Origin: Flectonema sp. DT1601
Lineage: Eukaryota > Euglenozoa > Diplonemea > Diplonemida > Diplonemidae
Length of the DNA stretch: 64,000 nt
NCBI GenBank assembly: GCA_964019425.1
Contig: OZ025795.1
Span: 872,001 to 936,000, forward strand
Direction: 5' to 3'
The position numbers were made by a program, and so were the translations under genes. The notes under the pieces were generated by a model. That model worked only from the letters and a program-made list of their open reading frames with translations, was not told the origin of the DNA and made no database searches. Below, one piece after another: positions 21,069-30,816 of this stretch; the first letter of the stretch is position 1, and every line of letters starts with the position of its first letter.

Positions 21069-21608
21069 CTATTTTTGAAATGCAGGTTGGGTTGTTTGTA
21101 AAGAACTTTTCCCTCCTTCTACCAACCACCCAACAGACATGTGTTTCATTCTTGGTGCGCGAGTGTTGTAATTTCGTGGATCAGTCAACTGACAATGAAG
21201 TCCCATGGTACAATAAACAGCAGTGAATAATGAAACAATGTGAACTCCATTTGCAATAACATAAAACGTATCATCCCAATACAATTGTCTAGAAGTACCT
21301 TTTAATATCCAACGACGATAAACCCACGGCATTGGCATGATACAAAGATGAATCATATTAGCGATTAATGACCCGGAAGTAAGTTTTAGTAATTCACCAA
21401 ACAATCCAGCTTGAAATTTTATTGTTTGACTCACGCTTACATATATCATACCGAAACTACACATTATTATTACTCCGTGAAGGGCAATTAGTATGATATT
21501 GCCAATGTCTTCGTCTTTTTCCATGTGAAGAGTGTTACTCATCCCTGTCGCTATTATATCCAATGCAAGAAAAATGAATGTCAGTGAGATGTTGGTTATG
21601 TATTCCAT
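21069..21608 (-). CDS. TMEM138: TMEM138-like four-helix membrane protein (179 aa)
   Basis: Intronless, 179 aa with four hydrophobic helices (about 5-23, 37-60, 78-95, 113-135). The order of features matches TMEM138: the motif KFQAGLFGELL after helix 2, a W-rich loop (WVYRRWILKG), W-D-D before helix 4 and LTDPRNYN near the C-terminus, where vertebrate TMEM138 has LGDPHFY. TMEM138 is a small ciliary transition-zone/vesicle protein linked to Joubert syndrome. The similarity is at motif level, so the symbol is tentative; TMEM17/TMEM216-type proteins are the alternative. An A-run at 21681-21706 supplies the minus-strand pyrimidine tract. Confidence 0.6.
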   Translation of the reverse strand: MEYITNISLTFIFLALDIIATGMSNTLHMEKDEDIGNIILIALHGVIIMCSFGMIYVSVSQTIKFQAGLFGELLKLTSGSLIANMIHLCIMPMPWVYRRWILKGTSRQLYWDDTFYVIANGVHIVSLFTAVYCTMGLHCQLTDPRNYNTRAPRMKHMSVGWLVEGGKSSLQTTQPAFQK

Positions 21609-21779
21609 CTTGTTGAGATTTCTTTTTTCTTAACTGTTTCAAACAACTAAAATATAAAAACAAACGTCATAAATTAATTCAAAAAAAAAAAAAAAAAAAA
21701 AAAAAAACTTTTTCATTTTTTCAAAAATAATAAAACATTAAATACGCTTTAAGGAAAAAAACAACAATAAATTAATTTT

Positions 21780-22979
21780 TTATGAAAGAGCCAGTCGCAA
21801 AACTGGTGAGGCGTCAGTTCCAGACACAGAAGCGCCACAATTAGACAAAAAATGAGTTCCTATTGAAGTAACGTTGGTCAAGGGGGACAAGTCTAAAGTA
21901 GAAATGGAGTTGCAAGAGAACAAAAAATCATTTCCAATAGAAGAAACTGAAGTGAGCCCAGACAAATCCAGAGAACTAAGGGAAGTACATCCATATAGAA
22001 AACTGTGACCTATAAAAGCAGCGCTTGTTAAAGAAGACAAGTCTAACGTCGTAAGTGATTGACAATCACTTAAGAAACCTTCTCCAATCCCGAGTGTCGT
22101 ACAAACAGTTGGTAGTATAACAGAAGTAAGTGAATGACACCCTGATAAGAAAAAGTCTTCAATCCAGGTTATGTCAGAGCCAGATAAATTTAAACTTGTT
22201 AACAATTCACATCCACTTAAAAATGACATCCCTATCCGAACACCACTTGGGATTCGTGGCAGTACCACTGACTGCAACGCACTACACCTGCTCATAAAAT
22301 AATTTCCAAAACAAGTAATACCAGTAAGGTCTGATAAATCTAACGATCTCAGAGAAGAGCATTCAAACAAAAACCAATTACTAATATCCCGTATTTGAGA
22401 TAATGACGGAAGAGACAGAGACACTAATGAATTACATCCACTCAAAAATGAGCTTTGAATTACTTGGAGATTGTTCAGCTGAGAAATGTCCAATACTCGT
22501 AATGAGCATTCATGATATCTCATTCCCGTAGCTGATAGTGACCCTGAGCATAAAGTTGTTATTTCATTTGAGTTCACCAGACACATGTTGATTATCGTTT
22601 CAGGAAAGAATTTTAATTTCGCAGAGAACTTTCCTGTACAATCAGTGAATGTATCGGCATCAATAAAACAAGTGATGTCAGGATTATTCTTAAACGCATA
22701 TGATAATCGATCAAGAACATCGACCATCATAAAATCCTGCTTTCCAAACGCCCGCATTATCTCAAATGCGATGAGCTCTTCGTCGCCTTGTAATCCCAGT
22801 GACAGTAATTTAGTAGATCGTTTTATCGTCTCACATCCAAATTTTATTGATATCCTCATTGGGTCAATTCCCCATTCGTCACAAGCAGCAATAACCGCCT
22901 CATTTACCGTCGAATCCTCTCTCGCTGTAAACCTGACATCATTAAAGTTCGAATCAGGGAATAAAATCGTAATATTCAT
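21780..22979 (-). CDS. Leucine-rich repeat protein with ubiquitin-like N-terminus (399 aa)
   Basis: The frame extends to 23042 but the start is set at the ATG at 22979-22977, because a strong acceptor (gtgtattttctgcag) lies 18 nt before it. Residues 1-75 (MNITILFPDSNFNDVRFTA...) look like a ubiquitin-like/DUF fold. From about residue 135 to the end there are ten or so LRRs of the type FLSGCxSLTSLDLSxLTxVxxIG, a style I associate with LRR proteins of euglenozoan and other protists and with BspA-like proteins. LRRs serve protein binding. No signal peptide remains with the chosen start. Confidence 0.85.
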   Translation of the reverse strand: MNITILFPDSNFNDVRFTAREDSTVNEAVIAACDEWGIDPMRISIKFGCETIKRSTKLLSLGLQGDEELIAFEIMRAFGKQDFMMVDVLDRLSYAFKNNPDITCFIDADTFTDCTGKFSAKLKFFPETIINMCLVNSNEITTLCSGSLSATGMRYHECSLRVLDISQLNNLQVIQSSFLSGCNSLVSLSLPSLSQIRDISNWFLFECSSLRSLDLSDLTGITCFGNYFMSRCSALQSVVLPRIPSGVRIGMSFLSGCELLTSLNLSGSDITWIEDFFLSGCHSLTSVILPTVCTTLGIGEGFLSDCQSLTTLDLSSLTSAAFIGHSFLYGCTSLSSLDLSGLTSVSSIGNDFLFSCNSISTLDLSPLTNVTSIGTHFLSNCGASVSGTDASPVLRLALS

Positions 22980-23567
22980 CGTGTGAATGCCTTGTGTCTG
23001 CAGAAAATACACAATAACCAAACTACGAATTATTGATACCAAGTATTACTTTCAATTCAGCATATTTATTATGTCGTTCTTTTTTTTTTTTTTTAAGTGG
23101 ATTACCTAATACAAAATAAAATACGTAACAACAAACCTAAAACACTACACTCAAATGGCTTTCTTACTACAAAACAAAAAGGTTAGTGGTGTTTCGTGGT
23201 AGGATTTAAAATTATAAAAAATGAGTAAGCAAAAATACTCAAGCTAAAGAAAACTAACAAAATATAAGAAAAATGTCTTCGAAGACAGTGGGAAACACTG
23301 ACTTTTTTTTTTTTTTTCATCCGTTCGCAGAGCAAAATAAACAGCAAAGGTTTTTCCGCTCAAACAATACAGACTTTTCCAGTACTGCACATGAAACAGA
23401 GAGGAGTAAGGACAAGAACAAACATATCAAATAGTCCAGTCTGAAGTTAGGATAGATTTTAAATATCTTCAAACTATACCAATCAAGATAACTAATTATA
23501 ATAAGTTGAGGGAGTAGGTTAATTGCAATCATCTAAAACAAACTTAAGAAACAAAGCGCAGCTGTCA
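22980..23567. other. Intergenic, 3' region of the vWA gene and leader of the LRR gene
   Basis: A/T-rich with T-runs at about 23080-23095 and 23303-23317. One 71-codon minus frame exists but has no acceptor and poor composition. No RNA gene recognised. Confidence 0.5.
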
Positions 23568-26204
23568 TTACTGATAAACGTCTTCCTCACCGTAGAGACT
23601 TCCAATTGTCCTTTCAACGTGGCCGCGGTTCCTCTTCAGGGCGTCGATGCACTTCTCGAAACCAAAGTTTTCAATGAACCCGAAGGCTTCCAATTGTTGA
23701 AGGGATTCAGGGTAGTCAGTTTTCGAATTGCGAGCTCCAATTGAATCGAATCTGGTTTCAACGGAATAGTACAGCGAGGTGCGACTTACGCAGCAGCATG
23801 CTGCCAGATCGCGGTCTGGAAGAAATGACAAAACTGACTTGAAAATAGAAGGCTCGGCCTTCATCACATCCGAAACGCTTCTTACGACAGCAGCTCCCCC
23901 TGCGCAAGAAGTGTCCGCGCGTTCCAACCCAACAGACGTGGAGATGTTCTCGAATGCTGGGCTCCATCCCTCTGCCAACTTCACCAGCTCAGCTGCCGCA
24001 TCCTTCCTTCCCGACTTCAGCGCACCCACAACCGCAATCGCTTCGTCCAAGTTGCAGTTGGAGACCAGCTTAGCTTCAACCGACTGCCTCAAGAGGCCCG
24101 CAAACTGGTCGAAGTGTTCCGCCTTCAGCACCGGGAACTTCACAGAGGCATCCGAGTCTGCCATCATGCCAGCAATTGAAGAGAGGGCGGTGGAAACAAA
24201 TTCAGTGCCGAGGTCTTTGAAGTGGCTGCAGATCTCCTGGGTCACTAACAGCGGACACCAACTGGAAGCAAAAACAAGCAGCCTCGAAGCAACACGGTAG
24301 CTCGTACTCTCAGTGGCCAGCCTACCCAACAGCAAATCAACCTTCGTCAGGTCCGGACGCGAACCGTCTATCCTGAGCTGCAGGGGAGTGATGCCTTCGT
24401 TCTTGAGCTCAAGGTACATCGCTCCCTTCAGTTGCTGATCGACTGTCAGCGGACACGACTCCTCCGGTTTGTGTCTCAGAAAGGATATCAAAACAAACTG
24501 CGCATCCGGGTTCACTTCCTCCAAATACTTCTTTGCCAGCTTAGCGAACGGCAGCTTCGTCGTCACCCCAGGATCGTTCTCCTCTTCATCCGACACTGTG
24601 ATGATGGTTTCAACCTTCTTCTTCGTCAGGTACAACCTCTCCAGAGCAGATCCCGGGGACGTCGCCCCGTCAGCCTTCGTGTAGTGCGACAGCATCAGAA
24701 CGTCCTTGATACTCTGAGGCACAAAAAGGGGATCCACAGCCTTGGCATTGAAGAACAGCAGCTCCGCCCCCTTTGACAAAGCAGTAAGCAGCGAGACGAT
24801 AATCGAACCTGTGCGCACAGCTACGTGCATCGATCCCGAGCAATCGCCGAGAACAGCGATCGGAGACCTCAGGGGAAGGGTGTACTCATTCAGAGAATTC
24901 TCAGCCACCGGGACCAGGTGCTCGAACACCGGACTGTTCTTCGAGTGCATGTGCATAAGTCGTTCCATCATCTTACCGTATCCAAAACTAGGTGTTTGGC
25001 CCCTCGACATCTTCTCGATCAGCACTTTGTCCACGTCAGCGCAATTCATGTCTTCGTACCACCAGATTAGGGTACTGATGTCCGTGTACTCGGCAATGGC
25101 CTTCTTCACCTGCTGCGATACCCTGCTCAAATTGAATTTCCTTCTCAGGTAAGTCAGCGGCACGTGGTGTGCCTTCAACCCATCCACGTTCTCCAGACTG
25201 GTCAGCGACAGCTTCAGTCCGTACTCCACGTGGTCTGGCCTCGGCTTCTTCGAGTCGAAAACACACGACAGAAACTCCTTCAGTGAGAAACCCTCCGGGT
25301 TCAGGTGCACCAGATCCGCGAACTCCTGCCAAGGCCCGAGACCGAATTCCAACAAGTAATGCATCAATGAACCTTTCTTGATGTTTTCAGCCCAACTACG
25401 AAACCTTTTGCACATGCTTCCACTGAGAGTCGCTGTCAGGCCAGAAACCTGCGCCGCCTCCAGCGATCCGATTTCAGACTTCAGTTTCGCGATCTTCCCA
25501 ATCCTCCGACGGAGCCATACCGGCGTGTTGTCTGAAGGATCTGAAGAAGGCTTCCCACCTTTCTTACCACCCTTGACTCCCTGTCTCATCCTGCTGAGTG
25601 CCTTGCCTCGGCCAGAGCGTGTTGGCGCCCACCTCGTGGATCCCTTTCTTCCCTTTCCCTTCCCCCCCGAGGAGTATCCTTTCCCGAACGTCGTAACACC
25701 TTTTTCCGGATCCTCCGAAGACGAAGTCGCCCTCTCCTCTCGCTGTTTTATTATCTCAGCGATCTTCGAGTTCATCTCCTCCACCGCAACAGCGTCCTCG
25801 CCCTCCGTCTTCGGCTTTTTGATTTCCGCCTCACCATCGTCTTCGGCAGGGCGCTTCTTCTGCTCTCCGCGGGTGGCACCCTTCGCTTCCACCAGAGCCA
25901 GAGACTTCTTCCACGCCTTCAACCGACGCTTACCGTCCAGCGCCTTGCACGCCGCTACAACTTCCGGGAATTTGAACTGCGGATGGGACAGCATCACATC
26001 TACGAACTCGTAGTCCTGACACTGCGCTGCTGCCAGTAGTGCCCTCGTCTTCGTTACCTTTTGAATGTCAACCAACTCCAACAACAAGAGGAATTGAACC
26101 TTATAAATATCCCCATTGTCCTTTAACATGTTGTAGTGCTCCATAAACTCACTCTCATCGTTGAGCAATAGCTGTTTCACAGAGGAAGTTTGTTCTGCAG
26201 ACAT
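23568..26204 (-). CDS. vWA-domain protein with RG/GK-rich linker, F-box and UBA (878 aa)
   Basis: Intronless. ATG follows an acceptor of high quality (tcgctcttttccttcag, 21 nt upstream). Residues 1-100 are helical; 165-220 form a Gly/Lys/Arg-rich RNA-binding-like linker. A helical region 225-440 precedes a vWA domain (about 445-600) with an intact MIDAS: D454-C-S456-G-S458, T515 region and D539. An F-box-like segment lies at about 785-815 (SIFKSVLSFLPDRDLAACCC) and a UBA domain at 832-872 (LQQLEAFGFIENFGFEKCID). The set suggests an SCF-type ubiquitin adaptor or an Ro60/TROVE-like vWA protein; no assignment is safe. Base use is unlike the neighbours: one 60-base line counted here (24001) is 57% G+C against 37% for one in the gene at 36001. 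Confidence 0.85.
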   Translation of the reverse strand: MSAEQTSSVKQLLLNDESEFMEHYNMLKDNGDIYKVQFLLLLELVDIQKVTKTRALLAAAQCQDYEFVDVMLSHPQFKFPEVVAACKALDGKRRLKAWKKSLALVEAKGATRGEQKKRPAEDDGEAEIKKPKTEGEDAVAVEEMNSKIAEIIKQREERATSSSEDPEKGVTTFGKGYSSGGKGKGRKGSTRWAPTRSGRGKALSRMRQGVKGGKKGGKPSSDPSDNTPVWLRRRIGKIAKLKSEIGSLEAAQVSGLTATLSGSMCKRFRSWAENIKKGSLMHYLLEFGLGPWQEFADLVHLNPEGFSLKEFLSCVFDSKKPRPDHVEYGLKLSLTSLENVDGLKAHHVPLTYLRRKFNLSRVSQQVKKAIAEYTDISTLIWWYEDMNCADVDKVLIEKMSRGQTPSFGYGKMMERLMHMHSKNSPVFEHLVPVAENSLNEYTLPLRSPIAVLGDCSGSMHVAVRTGSIIVSLLTALSKGAELLFFNAKAVDPLFVPQSIKDVLMLSHYTKADGATSPGSALERLYLTKKKVETIITVSDEEENDPGVTTKLPFAKLAKKYLEEVNPDAQFVLISFLRHKPEESCPLTVDQQLKGAMYLELKNEGITPLQLRIDGSRPDLTKVDLLLGRLATESTSYRVASRLLVFASSWCPLLVTQEICSHFKDLGTEFVSTALSSIAGMMADSDASVKFPVLKAEHFDQFAGLLRQSVEAKLVSNCNLDEAIAVVGALKSGRKDAAAELVKLAEGWSPAFENISTSVGLERADTSCAGGAAVVRSVSDVMKAEPSIFKSVLSFLPDRDLAACCCVSRTSLYYSVETRFDSIGARNSKTDYPESLQQLEAFGFIENFGFEKCIDALKRNRGHVERTIGSLYGEEDVYQ

Positions 26205-26291
26205 AGTTGTGGTAGAGTGTTAAATCTGAAGGAAAAGAGCGATAAGAATCAGATACCACAGCCCAAACAAGAACTTAATACGAAAGACACA

Positions 26292-26648
26292 TCAGTTAGT
26301 TGATTTTCTTGTTATTATTATTTTTATATAATTTCCCTTCTTCTCTGTTACATTATTTGGTAACAGCGGGTGACCATTTCCAGGTGTATCAGATGAGAGA
26401 GAAATAGTTCCGCATGTTGTTGAGATCACTACTTCGCAAAGTGCATTCATCCTCGCCTCGACAACAGCACAGGTAGCAGTTTTTATACCTTTCCCTACAC
26501 CTCGAACAACTGCTCTTCTTTTTGACTTGTTCTCAACTAATCGTAGTATCTCCTTCACCACACCAGGGACACTACTTTTACCGCTGACCCAAACATCGTA
26601 TTCTGTCTCTTCCACACGGGGAATTTTAAGCTTACGGGACTTCACCAT
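26292..26648 (-). CDS. Alba-domain nucleic-acid-binding protein (118 aa)
   Basis: Intronless, 118 aa. Residues 15-75 match the Alba fold: YDVWVSGKSSVPGVVKEIL, then RRAVVRGVGKGIKTATCAVV and the helix EARMNALCEVVISTTCG. Alba proteins bind DNA or RNA; in eukaryotes the family includes the RNase P/MRP subunits Rpp20/POP7 and Rpp25 and the translational Alba proteins of kinetoplastids. Length and the short C-terminal tail without RGG repeats favour the Rpp20/Alba-1-like short form. The acceptor ctccgttttctctcacag ends 17 nt before the ATG, one of the clearest in the window. Confidence 0.85.
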   Translation of the reverse strand: MVKSRKLKIPRVEETEYDVWVSGKSSVPGVVKEILRLVENKSKRRAVVRGVGKGIKTATCAVVEARMNALCEVVISTTCGTISLSSDTPGNGHPLLPNNVTEKKGNYIKIIITRKSTN

Positions 26649-26913
26649 TATTACTACATTAATACCTGTGAGAGAAAACGGAGGTTAACAAAAATACCTA
26701 TGAGAAAAGAATTACTATATTCGGGAGTATTCTAATTGGTTAGCTAATTTTTTTTTTTTTTTTTTTTAAATAAAAAGATAACCCCCCTCCTCATTCACAA
26801 TAAGTTCTAATATTTCTAAAGGGAAAACAAAAGGGGGAATTGGGGTTCTGAAAGGGATTTACAATTTGTGTGTGTCCGTGAGGATGACGATTCGAATTTT
26901 TTTTATTTTTTTT

Positions 26914-28935
26914 TTAATGATGTCTCCCCCATGTAGCAGACAGGTAGTCAGACTTCACATCTTGATTTTGACGAAGATGATGGTTCTCCTGAACGAGGTG
27001 CTCAAGTTCATCAGTCATCTGTTTTACGATATTATCGCATTCAGTTCTTTCTGCTTCGTACATTGCTCTCTCATCTTGAAGCTGTTGGAGTTGAGATGGT
27101 GATGCTGCTACTGGATCCAGTGATTGAATCCTACCTCCAACACTTCCGATATCAGATGATAGTTTGTTCATGTTCATTTCAAATGCAGTAATTTTATTAT
27201 GAATTCCATCACCTGAGATTCCAAGTGCGTTTATACCTCCTGGACTCTTACCAACAGTTAAGATAGTCTGTTCTAGTTCCATCTTTAATCTGTCTGCTAC
27301 TCCTGTTAATGTCGTACATTTAGCCGCGAGTTCGTTTTCTCGTATCTTTGAAGCTTCCAACATCTGAGAATATGATTCTCGTTGGCGTTCTAGTTCGTTT
27401 CGGAGTTTTAGACTTTCAGTTTTGGAATTTATAATCTGATGTTTTATTTGATGAGTTTGTTTGTTTGTTTTTTTTTAGTGTATAAAAACATATTAAAACA
27501 CATACATCATTAGAAGATATAGGTCCACCTTGTTGACTTGCATGATCTCTTTGAGACATCTCTAGTTCCAGTCGAAGTCGGTGACTTTCATCTCGCTCCT
27601 GTTTATAGTTATTATTAGGTAGGGGAATAGAATAATGTGAACATGCAGGTATTATAGTGTTGTATTTTGACATACCATACGAAGTGCTTCGCGTAGTGGA
27701 GCATCGCTGGAGTCTCCCGTCGTCAGAATCTTTTCTTTGAAATTTTCAATCTGGTCCTGAAGAAATTGTTTATCAGCATCACCTTGAGAAAGAGCTGAAT
27801 TTAAAGTATCAAAGTTCTGCTTTACAATAGCACGTTCCTGTTCGAGTAGTAGAATCTTACTGTCAGCCTGGTCAGCTCTGCGTTCTGCTGATGACTTCTG
27901 TTGTTGAATTTGACGAAACTGTTCATCCAAATTAGTCACCTGCTGCTGATAAGCGATTTTATCTCTCACGGCTTTCTGGGCTTCAAAACCGCTGTTGTCA
28001 ACATGTGACTTTAAGTCATCCCTCTCTGTGGTTAGTTGAGTTAGACTGTTCTGAAGGGATTCTACTTTTTGATTTAGAATCCTTCGCTCCTGACGAATAG
28101 TCTCGTCGAGGGAATTAAGCTGTTGGGCGAGAATTTCCTTTTCTTGAACGACCATAGTATACTCAGCTTGTAATCTACCACTGTCTTGAACTTGATAAGC
28201 TGATTGCTGTGATATGGTATGGAGTCTCTGAACTTCTGATTTCAAACTGTCGTTCTGTTGTTTCATTAAACTCATTTGAGTCTGAAGTGATGAGATTTCC
28301 CGAATCTGTTTATCTGACGACTGAACAGACGCAGGTTGTTGCTGTTGTTGTTGTGGTGTAACACCATTCTGCCCACCAATAGACTGAACACAAAACTTTA
28401 ATATTTGTTGCATCTGTTCTTTATCTTGTACAAGTGATGCTGCCAAGACGTAAGCATCCTCAGGTTGGTAAACTCTGACTGTGTCTGTGTCCCAATTTTC
28501 AAGAAATGATTTACGCCTTTGCTCTATTGCCATTGTATTCGCTGACGGGTTGTGAAGATGGGTCAGTAATTTTCCCAATCTACTTGTTGGATTGCCTCCT
28601 GCTATCGAAGCAATCTTACCAGTTGCAGTGTCTCTGGACATGGAAATGCTATCGTAGTGGTATTTAAGCTCTTCCAGGAGATTTCCGATGGCCGGCTGAA
28701 CGATGTTTTGCTCTAACATAGTAACATACCCAACCAATGCTTCGAGACACTCTAGAAGTGATTTCTCACGTTTTATATTCTTATCCATGATGGCGTTCAT
28801 TTGTCGTTCTCTTTCAGAGAGTTTGTCTTCAGTTAGTCGTAATTCATCCTGAATATCTGCAACAAGTTCTTGCGTTTCAATGAGTTCCTGGTTTGCTGAC
28901 ATCCCAGGCATTGTCCCGCCTAAACCCGCCATCAT
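26914..28935 (-). CDS. Coiled-coil protein, three exons (624 aa)
   Basis: Exons (minus): 28935-27676, 27598-27506, 27435-26914; introns of 77 and 70 nt, both with donor gtatgt, both phase 0. Frames close exactly to 624 aa. Apart from a globular region at about residues 60-190 (containing RRKSFLENWDTDTVRVYQPEDAYVL), the protein is long coiled coil, with a Gln-rich break (TPQQQQQQPA, about 210). It is probably a structural protein of cytoskeleton, centrosome or cilium, but the family is not recognised. The ATG pair MM lies next to an acceptor (ctcccaacaaaaaacacag) 8 nt upstream. An A-run at 28999-29021 gives the minus-strand pyrimidine tract. Confidence 0.85.
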
Positions 28936-29178
28936 ATATAGTGCTGTGTTTTTTGTTGGGAACTAATTTCAATTTCTTTTTTACAACGGGTAGCACAAAA
29001 AAAAAAAAAAAAAAAAAAAAGGATATTTTGCTGTTAAAAACAAAGAACTATAATAAAGATAATTGATTACATCCAAAAAAATATTAAAAAACATAACAAA
29101 AAATAACATCTAACAAAACTTATCTAGCACTGAATAACAAAGACAACAGAAGCTAAATGGTTCATAATGTCTGAAAGT

Positions 29179-30072
29179 TTATGGAAGGTCAATATGAATA
29201 CAAGTCGGTAAAGGTTTTGCAGATACTCTTCCAACGGCATGTGTATCTTGAGAAATTTGTTTTTTTGCAGACTTGTATAAGATATGAATTTCTCTGTCCA
29301 AACGGGTTCTAACTTCTTCAGTTGCTGCAAATGTAGAATCGTAGTTTCGAAGGTGATTGTCTATTTCAAACTTAGCAGCTTGTAAAGCAGATGCTAACTC
29401 AACTGCATCGGAACAAACTTTTCTAATCTCATCTCGAGAAGGTTGTATATCTGGTGGTGTTATTCGATTATAGACTTCAATAAGACATCCAAACCTCGCG
29501 ACATATCGAGTAGGGTCGAGTACTTCGTATTGATTTGTTGTAATATTTAAGTAAGTATTGCAATCCATTCCTTCTGTTACTTTAACATCACCCAAGTTAA
29601 CTTCATAAAGTGTGATGTGATGTTGACCTGGTGGTAGAACTACTGCTCCAGCAGGAAAGCAGTTAGCAGGGAAAGCTGAAGAGACGGTCGTTGGTCGAAA
29701 CATAAGAACGCTATCATGAGCGAATCTGTTTCTAAAGGAAGGATCCTTTTCATTTGATTCAGTCGCTGAAAGTAGGGAACACTCCCAACAATATTCCGAT
29801 ACAAGTTTTGATAGTTCCTTCCATTTTGGAGAATTTGTTTTCATCCGACTTTTACCTTCTCTTCTACACCATTCACTTTGTAATTTAGCTGCTTCAACAA
29901 CTTCGTATCCCATCTGTAGAGCTGTTTCAAATACGTCTTTATCTCGAGAGAGAACTCCATTCCATTCCTTTTCAAAATTCTCCCACAGCAAGACACTACC
30001 CTCGTCTGATTCAAAGCTATGTTGACCAGCCAATATCCCCTGCCACGACTGCGGAGTTTTTGAGAGCCACAT
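29179..30072 (-). CDS. Unknown protein (297 aa)
   Basis: Intronless, 297 aa; acceptor ttctcaaaaaactag 13 nt before ATG. Not recognised. The N-terminal 90 residues are helical and Trp-rich (MWLSKTPQSWQGILAG). The middle holds a beta-rich segment (VLPPGQHHITLYEVNLGDV). The C-terminal 80 residues are helical. No signal peptide, membrane segment or catalytic motif stands out. Composition is that of a normal soluble protein, so it is a gene rather than a chance frame. Confidence 0.75.
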   Translation of the reverse strand: MWLSKTPQSWQGILAGQHSFESDEGSVLLWENFEKEWNGVLSRDKDVFETALQMGYEVVEAAKLQSEWCRREGKSRMKTNSPKWKELSKLVSEYCWECSLLSATESNEKDPSFRNRFAHDSVLMFRPTTVSSAFPANCFPAGAVVLPPGQHHITLYEVNLGDVKVTEGMDCNTYLNITTNQYEVLDPTRYVARFGCLIEVYNRITPPDIQPSRDEIRKVCSDAVELASALQAAKFEIDNHLRNYDSTFAATEEVRTRLDREIHILYKSAKKQISQDTHAVGRVSAKPLPTCIHIDLP

Positions 30073-30236
30073 ATCAGTTTGGTACCTAGTTTTTTGAGAA
30101 AATTATAAGTCCGCCTACCTTTCTTTTATTAATATCACTTTCTAGACAGGGATCATAACCTATACTTTTTATTCCCCGTTTAGTTTTATTTTTTGTGCTT
30201 GACTCCACGAAAAACTCACAAAATCGGAGCCTTTTT

Positions 30237-30719
30237 CTACTCATTCTTGTCACCATAATGCTTTCTGTAATATGCTAATTCAGCTTCGAGGGAGGATTTC
30301 TCTAGTTTTATTCGATTGTAGTCAGTTGTGATTAATCGTATGCGACCATCAGTACTTGACAGTTCATGTTCTACATTATAAAGGCTATTAGCATAACTTA
30401 ATGTTGTTAGTGTCATGGCTGCTCCATAAACACAAGCAAAGAACAAAAAGGTTACTGTTTTAGAATATTGCTCCCACGGGAATCGTTCATACTCATCTGG
30501 TGTTCTGGGTGAAGCCTCAGGTGCCATTGTCCATCCATCTTTAGCCTCAGGCATTAAGTCATCAAGATACATCTCTTGTAGTCCTTTACACTCATTACGG
30601 ATTCTGTCTGTTCTGTAGGCGACATACTTCGAATTACCCCTTCCTTGCTTAGCACCAATTTCTCTACTTCTGGGAACTGACAGCCACCTGCACTGTCTGG
30701 TCATTATCGATAAAGTCAT
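30237..30719 (-). CDS. Small single-pass membrane protein (160 aa)
   Basis: Intronless, 160 aa. The N-terminus is basic with few acids (MTLSIMTRQCRWLSVPRSRE), as in mitochondrial targeting peptides. A single hydrophobic helix lies at about residues 88-107 (TVTFLFFACVYGAAMTLTTL) and a short coiled coil follows to the end (NRIKLEKSSLEAELAYYRKH). The layout is like small inner-membrane assembly or subunit proteins, but no family is recognised. Unlike its neighbours the start lacks a clean acceptor within 40 nt. Confidence 0.7.
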   Translation of the reverse strand: MTLSIMTRQCRWLSVPRSREIGAKQGRGNSKYVAYRTDRIRNECKGLQEMYLDDLMPEAKDGWTMAPEASPRTPDEYERFPWEQYSKTVTFLFFACVYGAAMTLTTLSYANSLYNVEHELSSTDGRIRLITTDYNRIKLEKSSLEAELAYYRKHYGDKNE

Positions 30720-30816
30720 AGTTGTGATTTTTGAGTTTTAATTTTCCCTCCCCCCCTTTTTTATTTTTGTTTTAAATGTAAATGTAGAACTTAAAATAAA
30801 ACTTTCAAACTGTCAT

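Noticed and set aside
23779-26013. Several plus-strand frames of 80-210 codons
   Set aside because: Antisense shadows of the GC-rich vWA gene; high G+C lowers stop frequency.
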